Assembly: GCA_963681505.1 (NCBI GenBank) | Contig: OY811990.1 | Coordinates: 62,001 to 126,000, forward strand | Length of the DNA stretch: 64,000 nucleotides | Source: Eunapius fragilis | Taxonomy: Eukaryota > Porifera > Demospongiae > Spongillida > Spongillidae | Direction of reading: 5' to 3' | Shown: positions 44,566 to 55,799 of the stretch, one piece after another | Layout of the letters: each line of letters opens with the position of its first letter | Position numbering within the stretch: the stretch's first letter is position 1 | The notes under the pieces: generated by a model | The model's input: only the letters and a program-made list of their open reading frames with translations | The model's database searches: none | What the model was told of the DNA's origin: nothing | Program-made: the position numbers and the translations under genes

Positions 44566-44940
44566 ATTTCTTGGACAAGATTTTTAGTTCGGAATCTTGA
44601 ACAAGATTCTTGAAACCTTTCTTGGAAACTTGTTTAAGATTCTCAGAACCTTGGTCAAGATCTTTTGGAATCATGGTCAAGATCTGAATCTTGGACAAGA
44701 TTCGTATTTATTTTTTATTACCTATATTTTCATTAGTTCTTGTGTGGAAATCGTGTACCTTGATGCAATCGTTCCATTTACAATCATTGCGCAGTGTTTT
44801 GCCCCATTGTGATGAAAATCCACAAGAACATTATATAATCTTGGACAAGATCTTGTGTACCATGGCCAAGAATCTTGGCCATGATGCACAAGATCATGGT
44901 CAAGAATAGCAAGATCTTGACCAAGATCCACAAGGTTTTT
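44566..44940. repeat. Array of TCTTGGACAAGA palindromes
   Basis: Two blocks (44566-44705 and 44838-44940) are built from short palindromes of the form AATCTTGGACAAGATT, GATCTTGACCAAGATC and CCATGGCCAAGAATC. Each is self-complementary and the blocks are roughly inverted to each other. The plain sequence between contains no gene. Confidence 0.75.
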
Positions 44941-45577
44941 TGGCTGGGAACAACTAGTATTATGGTGAACGTGACGTGCACTATTTGTAAGCATAGTACT
45001 GTTGCATATCCGCCACTTCTGTAACAGTAGCAATGTGCCATTCTGCACTTCGTAACAATTCACAATTGTACATAACCAAATTTTTACAAAAAATTAATGT
45101 GGTAGGTTGTCTATATGCTATTTGAAGCGCATCCACCCCTCGTTGGATGGGGTGGGGCTGGCCTGAGGTGCATGCGAAGTGATATGAGTTTACTAACGAA
45201 ATGCTGCTTATTGTAGTTATTGAAGCTAATGGCAGTGTTGAATATTATAATTACCTGCGATAGTAATTAAATTTTTGTCTTGATTTTTGTATAACGTTGC
45301 ATACTTATAATGCACTGAAAAATAAAATTTGAATTCAGACCAATTTTTAGTATTTTTTGAGTTTATTTAGAATTCAATTAGAAATAAAATGCAAGATGAC
45401 CGCTGATGTATGGGCCATTTCACGTGATCCGTTTACAATCCCTATCTATATAGAAGCCATGTGTGTATAGCTCAGCATATAAACTTTCCAGTCGCCCAAT
45501 CCTTACATTCTTTTGTGATAGGCATGAAATAAATTCAGTGACACTATCAAGGCTTCCTTCCAGTAAAAAGACATGGA

Positions 45578-45580
45578 GAT

Positions 45581-45632
<52 letters not shown>

Positions 45633-45666
45633 AGCACACAGAAACACACATACACACACACACACA
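45578..45666. repeat. (CA)n microsatellite
   Basis: About 88 bases of CA with a few interruptions. Frames through it on either strand are artefacts. Confidence 0.95.
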
Positions 45667-45839
45667 GACAGGATGTTTGTTATGACCTCTCCCATTTAAG
45701 TGATTTAGCACCATGGAATGTATAAATATGTGAGGTGGTGGTAAGCAGATAGGCCAGCTAATAGCTAATGCCTCTGTACTGTATGTAGGACTCTGGAACT
45801 ATTGACACACCCACCTGAGATCAGAGCGTTAGGTATCGT

Positions 45840-46305
45840 CACATGCAATCCAGTACGTAACATCACACCAGTCCAGTACATGCAACACCGGACCAATCCA
45901 GTAAATATAACACACCAGTGCAGTACATGCATGTATAACACATCAGTCCAGTACATAAACTAGTCCATAACATACAGCACATCAGTCCCATGCAGTAAAA
46001 CACACTAGTCAACAAAATACATCACACCAGTACATAGAACACACCGGCCCTAGTCCACAACATGCAACACACCAGTCCGGTACAACACACCTGAGTCCAG
46101 TACATACAACACACCAGTCCCACCTACATACAACACACCTACAATTCTTTATGAACACACCAATCCAGTAAATACAACACACTTGTGCACAACCCAGAAC
46201 ATTCAATACACCAGTCCAACACACCTGACCAGTACATGCAACATACCATACCAGTCTAGTACATACAACACACCAAACCAGCACACACATCACACCACAG
46301 GAGTA
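45840..46305. repeat. Degenerate minisatellite built on CCAGTACATACAACACACCAGT
   Basis: About 18 imperfect copies of a 20-28-base unit containing CCAGTACATACAACACACC. The same unit occurs at 21470-21600 (inverted), 21728-21810 and 55405-55485, each time next to a CA array or a copy of the fold-back repeat. Confidence 0.85.
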
Positions 46306-46310
46306 GGTGC

Positions 46311-47030
46311 ATGCATGCCTATTGCGATGGAGAGATAAACCCGTGCTCTACAAAAGTTGCCACGCACTTATATGACCATGGTATATGGTTTTCCAGTTGG
46401 TTTTTGGTTAGAGCTCATGATGCTAAGGAATATTTTTGCATTTGGAATACTACCGGTATGGCTACGCCAATTATTACTCAAGTTCACTGCACTGTGTGGG
46501 CAGGCTATCGATAATTCATCCCTCCTACTCCAAAACACCAACCACATAGAACAGGGGTACTCATCTTTCAGATAGTACAGGGCATGAAGTTCAGTACTCT
46601 ACAACCTGGAGTCAAGGAGGTTTTGCTAGGAAGGATTTTCATTAGGAGGCGTAGGTCTTTTATTTTCATCATGGCTCAGGTGAATGGAATCTCTTCAAAA
46701 ATAAAGAATGGTGTGAAATGGCTGGGAAAATTGCTCTCACTACCATCATCAATATCTTGAATATAAATTAGTAAAATTCAATGATCAGCAGAAACAATAG
46801 GACTCCTTAGTTGGGTTTTACATGTTCTTAACCCTGAATGATACTGAACGTTAGTATGGATGAGTGTAAAAGGTTCATAGTGTGTACAATACAGAACTGA
46901 TGTGGCAATAAGTCCTGAAGTAGGAAGGATGTGTGTTGTTTAGCTTGGAGGGTTTGAAATTGATGCTAGTTTATAGTCGTTTTATTTTATATCCACAAAT
47001 CTGGTTTTGTGATAAAACGTCCCATATACT
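46311..47030. repeat. Single arm of the 20.6 kb fold-back family
   Basis: Matches the right arm 21832-22678 in order: GCCTATTGCGAT, ACAGGGGTACTCATCTTTCA, AATAAAGAATGGTGTGAAA, GGTTTTGTGATAAAACGTCC. It has no inverted partner, so arms can exist singly. Confidence 0.8.
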
Positions 47031-47039
47031 TCAAAATTA

Positions 47040-48510
47040 GAAGTATGTTATGTTACAGCTTGATACACACGTACTTACAATAATGATACTCAATTTTAAC
47101 CACTAATCTTGAATACTGTGCCATAGCAGTACACCTCGTCTTTTTCCATTCACATAAGCTGCTTTATTTGCTAGGACCAGAAGTACCATTTAATAAGTAG
47201 CCATGATGTGTGCATGTGTTAGCCAATCTTTATGGCCTTACATACATTTGTAACCAGTCACCAAAAATGATATGTGTCTAAAAAGTATGTTTAATGTCTA
47301 ATCTACCCGTGTGTTGTATAGGACAGACGTACAAAATACAATATCTGGATCATTGTATGCCATAAATTAGATAAATCCACTACTGATAAAATGTTTTCAA
47401 CGTTCAATGAAATTAACTATGCAAGACCTAGACACATTATACTTGTGAAAAACGTCCTATAATAGGACGAAGGTAAGTATTACTTCACACAGTAAAACAC
47501 ACATGCATGCCGCACACAAACACACACACACATACAGAGAAATACAAACACCAATACACACACACACACACACACACACACATCCGCAATTATGATGATT
47601 AATTCCCGATGACCGCGCCCTTATTTATTATTTATCATCCACCCTGTATATTGAACCTGCTGCCGCAGGTTCAGAGACTCTTATGTTTTTTCACACAACT
47701 ATTGCCTTTAATCCTTATGCCACCAATGTTCTCATAAGTAATGTTTTTATTACTTGTTTCATGTATTTTTACTTCTTTCATGAGATGAGATCCATGAGAG
47801 AAAGTAACTATATGTACATGCAAATGGCTGGCGGTGCCTGGGTAGACAGACACAATGTTATTGTGATATTAATTGTAATGATGCACTCTTACCATGATAT
47901 GAATAGATTGAAGTGGATATATATCTAAGACTACTACAAAATGTGAACGAAAACAAAAGATTGTGTGAAACAGACATAAAACCATTGGCAACATTGATTA
48001 TGATCATCCAATGACTCTCATTTTATTGCCAGCAAGCAAAAAAAGTACTTATAGGTAGAGGGGTGTATGTTGTGCTTATTAGTATTATGTCATTACTACT
48101 TCGAATAATGTACTGGATCCCACTGAATGCAAAACTCCCTTATACATGGCTCCTCAAGGTCACACAATTATCAGGAATGTATAAAAGACTCAGGCTATGA
48201 AAAATGCCTTGGTGTCAACTACTTTGATTATGCTTACCTACCTCATTGTGTGTAGCTTCAAAAAAGGCTGCAATTAATTATACTCTTCTTCACCGAGTGT
48301 TATGCCGGTTGATGGTCAAGGCACAATGCTGCCAATACATGTGGTATCTATTAGTAAAACCAGGGCATTGGCATTTTTGTAATCTGCATACAATTATTTT
48401 TTAATGACCCCTGTTTGGTTGTTTGGTACATGTAGCAAAATTGTTTCATCAATTCAGATATGCAGAGCCACATCGTGAATATTTTGTCAAATAGTATATT
48501 AAGGAGGTAG
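47040..48510. other. No gene recognised; CA patches and a small hairpin
   Basis: CA-rich stretch at 47516-47582 and a perfect hairpin GAACCTGC-TGCC-GCAGGTTC at 47653-47672. The frame at 47683-47928 has no family resemblance. Confidence 0.5.
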
Positions 48511-48514
48511 GGTT

Positions 48515-48796
48515 GCAGGCTCGGTAGAGCGCAACGCTTCTGATGGCGTCCTTTATGTTCTCTCTATATATGGCCCTTGAAAATCCGAGGGAGTGATTAT
48601 TTTCTCTCCCAGTCATAATCATCATCCCTGCCCTTTGTACACATCATCCATCGCTACTACCAATTGAATGGTTTAGTGAGATCTTCAGATCGGACCCATG
48701 ATGACTGGACATGGTCATGGCAGACATCTGAGGAGTCAATCAAACTTGATCATTTAGAAGTTGCAACAAAGTTTCCGTAGGTGAACCAGTGGAAGC
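48515..48796 (+). pseudogene. Chimeric rRNA pseudogene: 28S fragment joined to 18S 3' end
   Basis: From about 48623 the sequence follows the 3' end of 18S rRNA: CCCTGCCCTTTGTACACA, GATTGAATGGTTTAGTGAGA-like, GATCTTC, GTCAATCAAACTTGATCATT and TTTCCGTAGGTGAACC. The preceding 100 bases resemble a 28S segment (GGCCCTTGAAAATCCGAGGG and surrounding). The order 28S then 18S is not the rDNA order, so this is a rearranged copy. Most differences from the conserved 18S text are C to T or G to A at former CpG sites (for example CCGCCCG to CATCCA), meaning an old, methylated, dead copy. Confidence 0.75.
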
Positions 48797-48922
48797 CACC
48801 CCCCTTCCCCCTTCTCCTCACATTATACCCTGTGTAGCAGTTATATTGCAGGCGTGAGAATCCACTAAAGATTTTACTTCAAAATAGTCTAGTTATTAGT
48901 CTAGTTAGTCTCATCTCAAGTC

Positions 48923-49120
48923 GTTGGTGGCATATAGTATTGGAAAGCAATAGTGGCGTAAAAGGGAAGCAAAAAAGGGTCTAATACATTTGGGTCCTAT
49001 ATGCATTTGTAATTATGTTGTTTGTGTTCGAAATATAGGACTACATTGTATCATATTATTAGACCCTTGTTTCCTTCCTTTTTACACCACTATCGCCTTC
49101 CAATCCTAAATGCCACCAAC
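48923..49120. repeat. Fold-back element, about 75-base arms
   Basis: GTTGGTGGCAT...GGAAAGCAATAGTGGCG at 48923-48999 is complementary to 49048-49120 (CGCCTTCCAATCCTAAATGCC, CCACCAAC) with about ten mismatches and a 48-base loop. The right-end motif GCCACCAA also occurs near 47720. A short non-autonomous inverted-repeat element is likely. Confidence 0.7.
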
Positions 49121-49531
49121 CTTCTCAGAGAGAATGTTTTTTACTTGTACAACTGCTAGATACAAGTTAACAGGTTTTGACGTCTTTCACATTACACCAT
49201 CCACCCTATACTCAGATACTTACACTAGTTATAGTGTCTTCAGGACTTGAGCTATGTAGTTGAACAAGCAACAAAAATTTAATCAGCATCACACTATTTT
49301 GGAAATATTGTATGTCCATTGCTTTTGGCAGTGTCAGCTAAATGTCGTCATAGGTAGTTATTATAACCATTGATGTACCACACACGGATTCCGAAATCTT
49401 CAACATTGATCAGTTTTCATCAATACCCTATTACAGATACGCAATACATTACATTACATTGATGAATACATGCAATCATATCAAAAATATACACTTACTT
49501 ATTAATCAATGACTGCAAATAACTAATCGTT

Positions 49532-50518
49532 TCAGTCTTTCATGACTTGCTGATCAATCATTGAAACAACTGTTGACTTTGAGAGTTCCAAATGCAATTT
49601 TTGTGGTGTGTCGATGCAAAATACTGTTTTTAGGCATGACAATAACATTGAACGGAGACTCTTATGCATCATTATGATAGAACATGTCGTTACAGGATAG
49701 CTCAAATCTGCAATGTATCGACCAACCACTACAAGTAGTTTGAAAATTGTTAAATCATCTTCAGGTGCCACAGATATGCCAACGTAAAATAAAATTACTG
49801 AAGCAGCCCTGAATAAATTGAATTGTACTATATTGAATAAGTTGATGGCTAGTACAGATCGTACTATTGCAGACTTTTTCTGGTCAAAAATACTCTTCTT
49901 CAACTTATAATGAGTGATAAGGGTAGCAGCTATAGTGATTACAAGAGAGGGAATGTACCCAAAGAGAAGTAGAATGGCTAGGTGGAGTTGAGTTGTATCA
50001 GGATCTGATGTGCATTGAATGCCACGTATTTCTAGGTAATAATATTCATTGAAAATAACAGCACAAGGGATAGTCACACTTATGGTGGCAACTAATATGA
50101 GTGCAATAATTGTTGCTTTGAGAGTAATTCGCTTTCCATATTTTAGTATCATGAATTGAAGAACTGATGCAAGTCCAATTACATTAGATAGAAGCGTATG
50201 AAATATTTTAAATGAAAGGTTACCAGCCAAGCCTGATGGATAGTACTTGCAGATCTGTGGGGCACCAATTATCAGGCTAATATCAGAAAATAGACCATAT
50301 GTGAAAGGCCCAGAAATACTGAGAACAATCATTACGGAGTACAACAATATTGTCGAATTGATCATAAATATCTGTTTCATTTTTATGAGCTGACAAATGA
50401 AAATAAGAGCAGCTGTTCCAAGTATCACAGATGGTATGCAGACTATCACAAGGTGTGCAATACCGAGACCAACCAGAGTTGTGTCCAGGGAACTTGAATT
50501 TGTTTCATTATATTCCAT
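49532..50518 (-). CDS. Seven-transmembrane receptor-like protein, paralogue 2
   Basis: A 328-residue coding exon. The N-terminus carries two sequons (NET, NSS), and seven spans lie at about 15-43, 55-77, 97-126, 134-155, 179-204, 218-246 and 258-285, with a 40-residue cytoplasmic tail ending MIDQQVMKD. Shared with the protein at 12112-13044: VGLGIAHL, SISGPFTYGLFSDISLI, FNE, EIRG, SVLAINLFNIVQFN, GRYIADLSYPVT and HKSLRS. Cys90 and Cys169 occupy the disulfide positions at the same 79-residue spacing. DRY and NPxxY are missing; LKYGKR and YPVT stand in their places. TTATTTTTTCAG eight bases before the ATG suggests a 5' UTR intron. A member of a lineage-specific receptor family. Ligand and coupling are unknown. 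Confidence 0.86.
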   Translation of the reverse strand: MEYNETNSSSLDTTLVGLGIAHLVIVCIPSVILGTAALIFICQLIKMKQIFMINSTILLYSVMIVLSISGPFTYGLFSDISLIIGAPQICKYYPSGLAGNLSFKIFHTLLSNVIGLASVLQFMILKYGKRITLKATIIALILVATISVTIPCAVIFNEYYYLEIRGIQCTSDPDTTQLHLAILLLFGYIPSLVITIAATLITHYKLKKSIFDQKKSAIVRSVLAINLFNIVQFNLFRAASVILFYVGISVAPEDDLTIFKLLVVVGRYIADLSYPVTTCSIIMMHKSLRSMLLSCLKTVFCIDTPQKLHLELSKSTVVSMIDQQVMKD

Positions 50519-50624
50519 AGGTATCCTGAAAAAATAATAACATTATTTGTTGTAATTAGTTTGGCAGCAACAAGCTAAGTGATAAATTTGCCACCATGAA
50601 TTGATCGTAAATTAGTTGGGACAG

Positions 50625-50840
50625 TTCACACGAAAATTGCTCACCGCATATATATATATATATATGAAACAGTTCACGCGAAAAGGACCCATCGCTATAT
50701 ACATAAGTTTTAATGTTTGAATGGTAAACGCTATTTACTTTTTATTTTCAACACTTCATACTACACCATTTCTCTATGGTAAAATACATTTTGGGGTCTT
50801 GCATTAATGAGCTTTGTGCCAGTGGTGTAATGTCTGATGC
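50625..50840. repeat. Dispersed repeat, copy 2 (GGTAAACGCTAT family)
   Basis: Same order of motifs as 8755-8900: TGGTAAACGCTAT, TACTTTTTATTTT, CTATGGTAAAATACATTTTG and GTGCCAGT. Confidence 0.6.
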
Positions 50841-50859
50841 GTTCAAACGCTCCATATCA

Positions 50860-51690
50860 TTCGCAATTCACTTCGATTTTGCAAAGTAATTGCACATTTC
50901 TCGTTCATTTTGCGCCAGTAACCTATTACAACCTGGTTCCCACTACTCCAAGCACATGAATATACAATAACCTCCCGTGCCCATGCCACTATATTACAAC
51001 TGAAGTACAACCGTGTTTCCACTTCTTACAAATGCCAGTGGTTCTCTTCTATAACGAACAAGATTCTTTAAGCGATCGAAATGCGTGGGTTCAGGTACCA
51101 TCACCATACACAACATGGTACGCACTACCAGTACCGATACGCGTGCACAACATGATGTAGAAATCGTGTCTCTGTCGATTCGGTCAAACTCTTCGAGTGC
51201 CACTCATTGTGTGGCCATTTTTAGGCCCACAACCTATAACAGTACGTCAGAGCCATGAGATACAATACATGGTGGATTAGCTAGGCTAGGGGAGAGGCGT
51301 GGTTGGAACACATGTAACCCTTCCTAATCGTTGGGATTTGCGTTCTGAAGGAATATAAAACGCTCACTATTTTTCATTTCATCTGCATGGCTGGCACCAC
51401 ACCCATTAACCACAACCATTAACCACAACCAAGAACAAACGCACACACACATACACATGCCTCATGTCATGCCTATACACACTCATTCCACCAAAAGACA
51501 CTTTTATTTTCCCCTTGCTGTACACCCTTTAAATTGTTACGTTGTGTGCTACATACATTCACTCATAAGCTTTGTCCATTTGAACTTTTTTTTCTATGTC
51601 TTTTGGTTACAGTGCTTTCACTGGCCTAATATACATGTACAACCTCTTTCTCATACGTTTATATTCAGATTCATTCTCTTTGTCGCGATT
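50860..51690. repeat. Left member of an inverted repeat pair 4 kb apart
   Basis: Runs of close identity to the complement of 55800-56690, for example GCAAAGTAATTGCACATTTC, TAACCTATTACAACCTGGTT, CTCCAAGCACATGAATATAC, TTTCATTTCATCTGCATGGC and GTAAATTG-like ends. It contains a minus-strand frame EEFDRIDRDTI...HFDRLKNLVRYRRE (50994-51203) that is also traceable in the other copy with stops. Confidence 0.8.
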
Positions 51691-51699
51691 CATGAGTTC

Positions 51700-52230
51700 A
51701 ATTTTTAATTCCACCTCTACTGCTGCTTTCTTTACTGGAGGCTCATCACTGTCATCAGCCTCATCCTCCCCTGCGACGTTCATCATTTTAGTTTGCAATT
51801 GGCTAAGTCTATTAGTTCAGTTTAAACATTTTATGTGCAGGATCAAGTGGGGTAACAAGTTGGAATGAAATCCTGTTGCCTCTACAGTTACAATGGGTAA
51901 CAGCTGGAAATCAAACATTGTTTTTATCCGCGTGGTAGAAACTGTCTCCAAGAAAGGGAGTGCATCGTGGCAGGGTAATAGTCATAGCAATCATCCCATA
52001 CTTTGTTTTGATAGCAATACGCATCTTTCACGCATTTTCCTTCAAGTGTTAACACATACAGTCGTTAATTTCACAGAAGATGGCACTTGTTCCGATTCAG
52101 AAACTTCAAACTACAAATGGAGACAAGGTAAAAGTTGGACAACGCTGCGATCGTCGGTATGTCGTAATTATAAAAGAGTCAATTTTTTTGCTGACATCCC
52201 ACTAGGATCGTTAACCGATATGCAGGGCAC
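51700..52230 (+). other. Weak coding-like stretch, not recognised
   Basis: The plus-strand frame at 51893-52246 has no known motif. The minus strand near 51610-51800 reads an acidic/basic segment (NVAGEDEADDSDEPPVKK) that could be an exon. Neither is supported by good starts or junctions. Confidence 0.25.
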
Positions 52231-52237
52231 TATAGAT

Positions 52238-52555
52238 GGAGCTTAGCAACTTGGACAGCGAATCGATTGCTGAAATTTGCAACAACAGTGATGAGGACGA
52301 TAAGAAAACTGAAAATGGGAGATACGCTACTGAATCCAAGAGATCAGCTGCCTTCGAGAAATCTAGAGCAGGTATTTTTTGTGCATGCATTAGCTATTTA
52401 TTTGTTGTTGTTCTACATATGTAGACACCAAGAAAAAAACGGAAGCAAAAGGACAGAAAAAGCATATTGGAGTATTTTTTAAGCAAAAGGGAAGTATCAA
52501 AAAAGGGAAGTATCAAAGCACTGGCATTCAAGCCTCACAAGCTGACAGCAACTGA
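52238..52555 (+). CDS. Hypothetical two-exon gene end, charged C-terminus
   Basis: MELSNLDSESIAEICNNSDE starts at 52238 and runs to GAGCAG|GTATTT near 52371. An acceptor ATATGTAG near 52423 joins in frame to DTKKKTEAKGQKKHIGVFFK and ends QADSN-TGA near 52555. The result is a small, highly charged protein or the tail of a larger one. The intron is about 53 bases, like others here. Not recognised. Confidence 0.4.
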
Positions 52556-53415
52556 GCTCTTCTAAGACTGTTCTGTTTTGTATTACACATTTGTATTTTG
52601 ATAACTGAAAAAGGTTTATTATGGCAACTTATAAATTTAATTAACAACATTATAGTGCTTTTTAAGCGTCGAGGTTCAACGCGCTTTAACACCTTTTTAA
52701 CGCATTAAGGTGACAGGGTACCCTCCTGGATTTTGAAAAAAAAAATCATATTAGCCTGTAGCCTGAGAGCATCTTAGAGGACCGTATCATTTTGACAGTT
52801 ATTAGATGAGCAGTAAAAATAGTACAAATTAAACTTTATAATTGGTTTGTTGAAAACTGTAGTGCTTAAAAATCACCATATTTATGAAATAAGACCTTCT
52901 TTCGTTTGGTGCATTCGTTTCGAAACAGAGCAGTAGGTTTTGTGCCAAAGCTTACACTAACCATCATTTCAGAGTGAACTAATTGGGCTACTCATGGGTT
53001 ACTCCTGCTGGACATTCCAGAACAGCTAGTTTATCATGAATACACGTTCTACATTACTTAATTGTCTTTTTGGTGCATCGATAACATTACTATCCTTTTC
53101 CACAAATTTACAGTAATGTTTTACAAAGTAATGCATCCCTGGATACAATATTTGTACCTTGAAATTGAAATAATACTAATAGATAGATTTTCGGTTTTCA
53201 GCTATTTAGAAAAAAGTAACTTATTTAGAAAACAAGGACAAGAGATTTTCCTACACGTACGCTCTTCATGGTGCTTAGCTCCTATCATAATAATATGCTC
53301 AACACTCAATCATAAGGTCTGTTGTCCTGAATGTACAGGAAAAGAGTTTTTGCCGTTCGTATTTCAAGGTGCTAAAACAAGCCGTGCTAGTGTTTCTGCG
53401 CGTTATTCAAATGCT

Positions 53416-53663
53416 ATCAAGGTGGCATATCTTAAACAATAAGGTGGATTCTCTCCGAATTATATACGGTACTTGAACAGAACTACCATTTTTTGATGAC
53501 ATTTTTAAATAATTCAGACCCCAAAAAACATGGCGGACTCAAACTGCGCATGCATGCGCGAATTAAAAGATGGAGGATGCGAAAATTCAAGGCATGCGCT
53601 CGGTTAAATACGTTACTTACCCAAATGGTATCAAGGTGGCATATCTTAACAATAAGGTGGATC
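53416..53663. repeat. Direct repeat of about 35 bases, 212 bases apart
   Basis: TATCAAGGTGGCATATCTTA then ACAATAAGGTGGAT occurs at 53416 and 53628, differing by one A. The copies flank an NRF1-like site (53547) and an ATGGCGGAC start-like context at 53530. Neither flank shows a transposon end. Confidence 0.7.
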
Positions 53664-54133
53664 TTACCAAATTTTTTCCAAAAAAACATTGTTATGGGTA
53701 CAACTACCTTAAGTCAACAACGCTTGACAATGCATTCTATCATCTATCAACGCATTATTATGTATCACAATTTATCGGCTATCGTGCTCTCATGTGCCAT
53801 TCTGACGCAATTCAGAGCGATTCAATGCACCTAATCACAGTAATTTTATTGGCACTGATGTTAATCACCAGTGCTTTAGTCGCGATAAGCGAGTCATACT
53901 GGTCAGCGCTATTTTTCACTCGGGCCCACACTCTTCAACATCTGGGCACCCCCCTCTTACATAGATGTCGCACTTCCATGTTGGAATCTGACCCTCCACT
54001 CTCCCCTTTTCCATCCAGTAGAGATCTCCCGATGGAGCCCCACCTCCTCCACATTGTCCCCCCTCCTAAACTGTGCATCTTTCACGTCACACAAAAAATA
54101 AATTGCACATCTTCCAAGACAGAGGTACAAATG

Positions 54134-54137
<4 letters not shown>

Positions 54138-54182
<45 letters not shown>

Positions 54183-54198
54183 TAACACACACACAACA
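54138..54198. repeat. (CA)n microsatellite
   Basis: About 60 bases of CA with short breaks. Confidence 0.93.
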
Positions 54199-54533
54199 TG
54201 GAAAGTCCAGTGCTACTTAGGATTAGTGGTAAGGATGGCTGTTATGTTTGCTATGACCAAATGCAATGTCTATGGATGTCACCAGTAACATGTTTGGAAG
54301 AGGTCACTATGGTCCAAATATGTACTAAAAATGACACCAGTGCCTCATTATTTGCAGAGTACTACACATAAAGTCATGAGCTATTAGCTGGCCTACCTGA
54401 TTTCAACACCAGAACCACTAAATCCAAGTAGCACTGGTGTATATATATGTGTGTATGTATGTGTGTAGCATTATGCATGGCTTCTTTCTAGGAAGCCGTG
54501 CAGTTTATTTTTATGATACCTGTAGATCCTCTC

Positions 54534-55032
54534 CAGCGGCGGATACAGGTTTTGGGGGGGGGGGGGGGCACGGATGGTGGGTGTGGCTGGGGGTGGGGTC
54601 GGCTTCTGGCCCGATACGAAAAGCGGGGGGGGGGGGGGGGGGTGCTGTCGGTTTATGGCCCGATACGAGGAGCGGGGGGGGGGGGGGGGGGGGTGCTGTC
54701 GGTTTATGGCCCGATACGAGGAGCGGGGGGGGGGGGGGGGGGGGGGGTGCTGTCAGATTCTGGCCCAAAACGAAGAGCGGGGGGGGGGGGGGGGGGGGTG
54801 CTGTTGGTTTCTGGCCCGATACGAAGGGCGGGGGGGGGGGGAGTATGATCGCGTATCGGGGGGCCCGGGATATAGTACAGTAGTAGAGTTCATGCGTGCG
54901 GATATCAATAGACAGCGCAATCGTGCAGCTATATTATAAAATGCGGCCCGAAAAGTTATGAATTTATTAATGAAGGGGGGGGGGGGGGGGGGGGCACGTG
55001 CCCCGAGTGCCCCCCCCCTGGATCCGCCGCTG
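54534..55032. mobile_element. Short non-autonomous transposon with poly-G tandem array, 499 bp
   Basis: Starts CAGCGGCGGATACAGG and ends CCTGGATCCGCCGCTG, an almost perfect inverted repeat, and is flanked by CTCTC on both sides (54529-54533 and 55033-55037). The interior holds five units of a G-run (12-22 G) plus a segment like TGCTGTCGGTTTATGGCCCG and ATACGAGGAGC. Coding frames over it are artefacts of the G-runs. Confidence 0.85.
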
Positions 55033-55149
55033 CTCTCTGAAAGAAGACCTACTTTAGTAGACCAACTTTTACTGGTATTGAAGCCCACCAGGAATATTGT
55101 TCCTGTTGTATCCCAAATGGTTGAGAACTGGGGCCTGGAAATTTTATAT

Positions 55150-55345
55150 AACAGTCAGACTGAGAAGGTAATTCCTAAGTCATTTTACACCTCTCAATGG
55201 TGCACAGTGAGTTTGAGCATACGTAGTGAATGGCATGGGATAGGTGTGAGTGGGTATGAGTGTGTGTGAGTGTGTGTGTGGTATGTGTGGTGGTCAATTT
55301 TATATATCTGGGTGCAAACTTATGGGATACTAGCATGTAATGAAT
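55150..55345. repeat. GT-rich patch
   Basis: Short GT-rich low-complexity sequence around 55255-55290; otherwise nothing recognised. Confidence 0.6.
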
Positions 55346-55404
55346 ATGGGCCATGAGCAATGGTTCACCATCATGTGGCAGGTGCTGTGAGACAGGAACA
55401 TATA

Positions 55405-55485
55405 CTCAAGTACATAGAACACACCAGTCCAGTATATACAACACACCAGTCCAGTACATACAACACATCAGTCCAGTACATACAA
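55405..55485. repeat. Minisatellite patch (CCAGTACATACAACACACCAGT unit)
   Basis: Four copies of the unit described at 45840-46305, beside a G-rich patch resembling the ends of short elements. Confidence 0.8.
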
Positions 55486-55799
55486 CTACGGTAGGCGTGT
55501 GTGTGAGGGGAGGGGGCAATGCCCCCCCTCTGATAAAAGTGCAATTGTCCCCACAGCCTCCATGCTCTTATATCACTGACTCAATTACATGGAACACATC
55601 AGTCCAGTTACATGCGTGAAAAACACATCAGCGACATAGAGACCATTGGACATGACCATGTAGATGAGACCATGGGATATGAGCATACAGTGAAGGGCTT
55701 GAGTGCATTATTGGAAGGTATGAGATATGGGTAACCAGAAAAGACATACTACCATTTTTGTGCAGATACAATTATGACCACTAAAGAAATAAGAAGGTA

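Noticed and set aside
54437-54939. Gly-rich or Pro-rich proteins around 54.5-54.9 kb
   Set aside because: Produced by G-runs within a non-coding short transposon.
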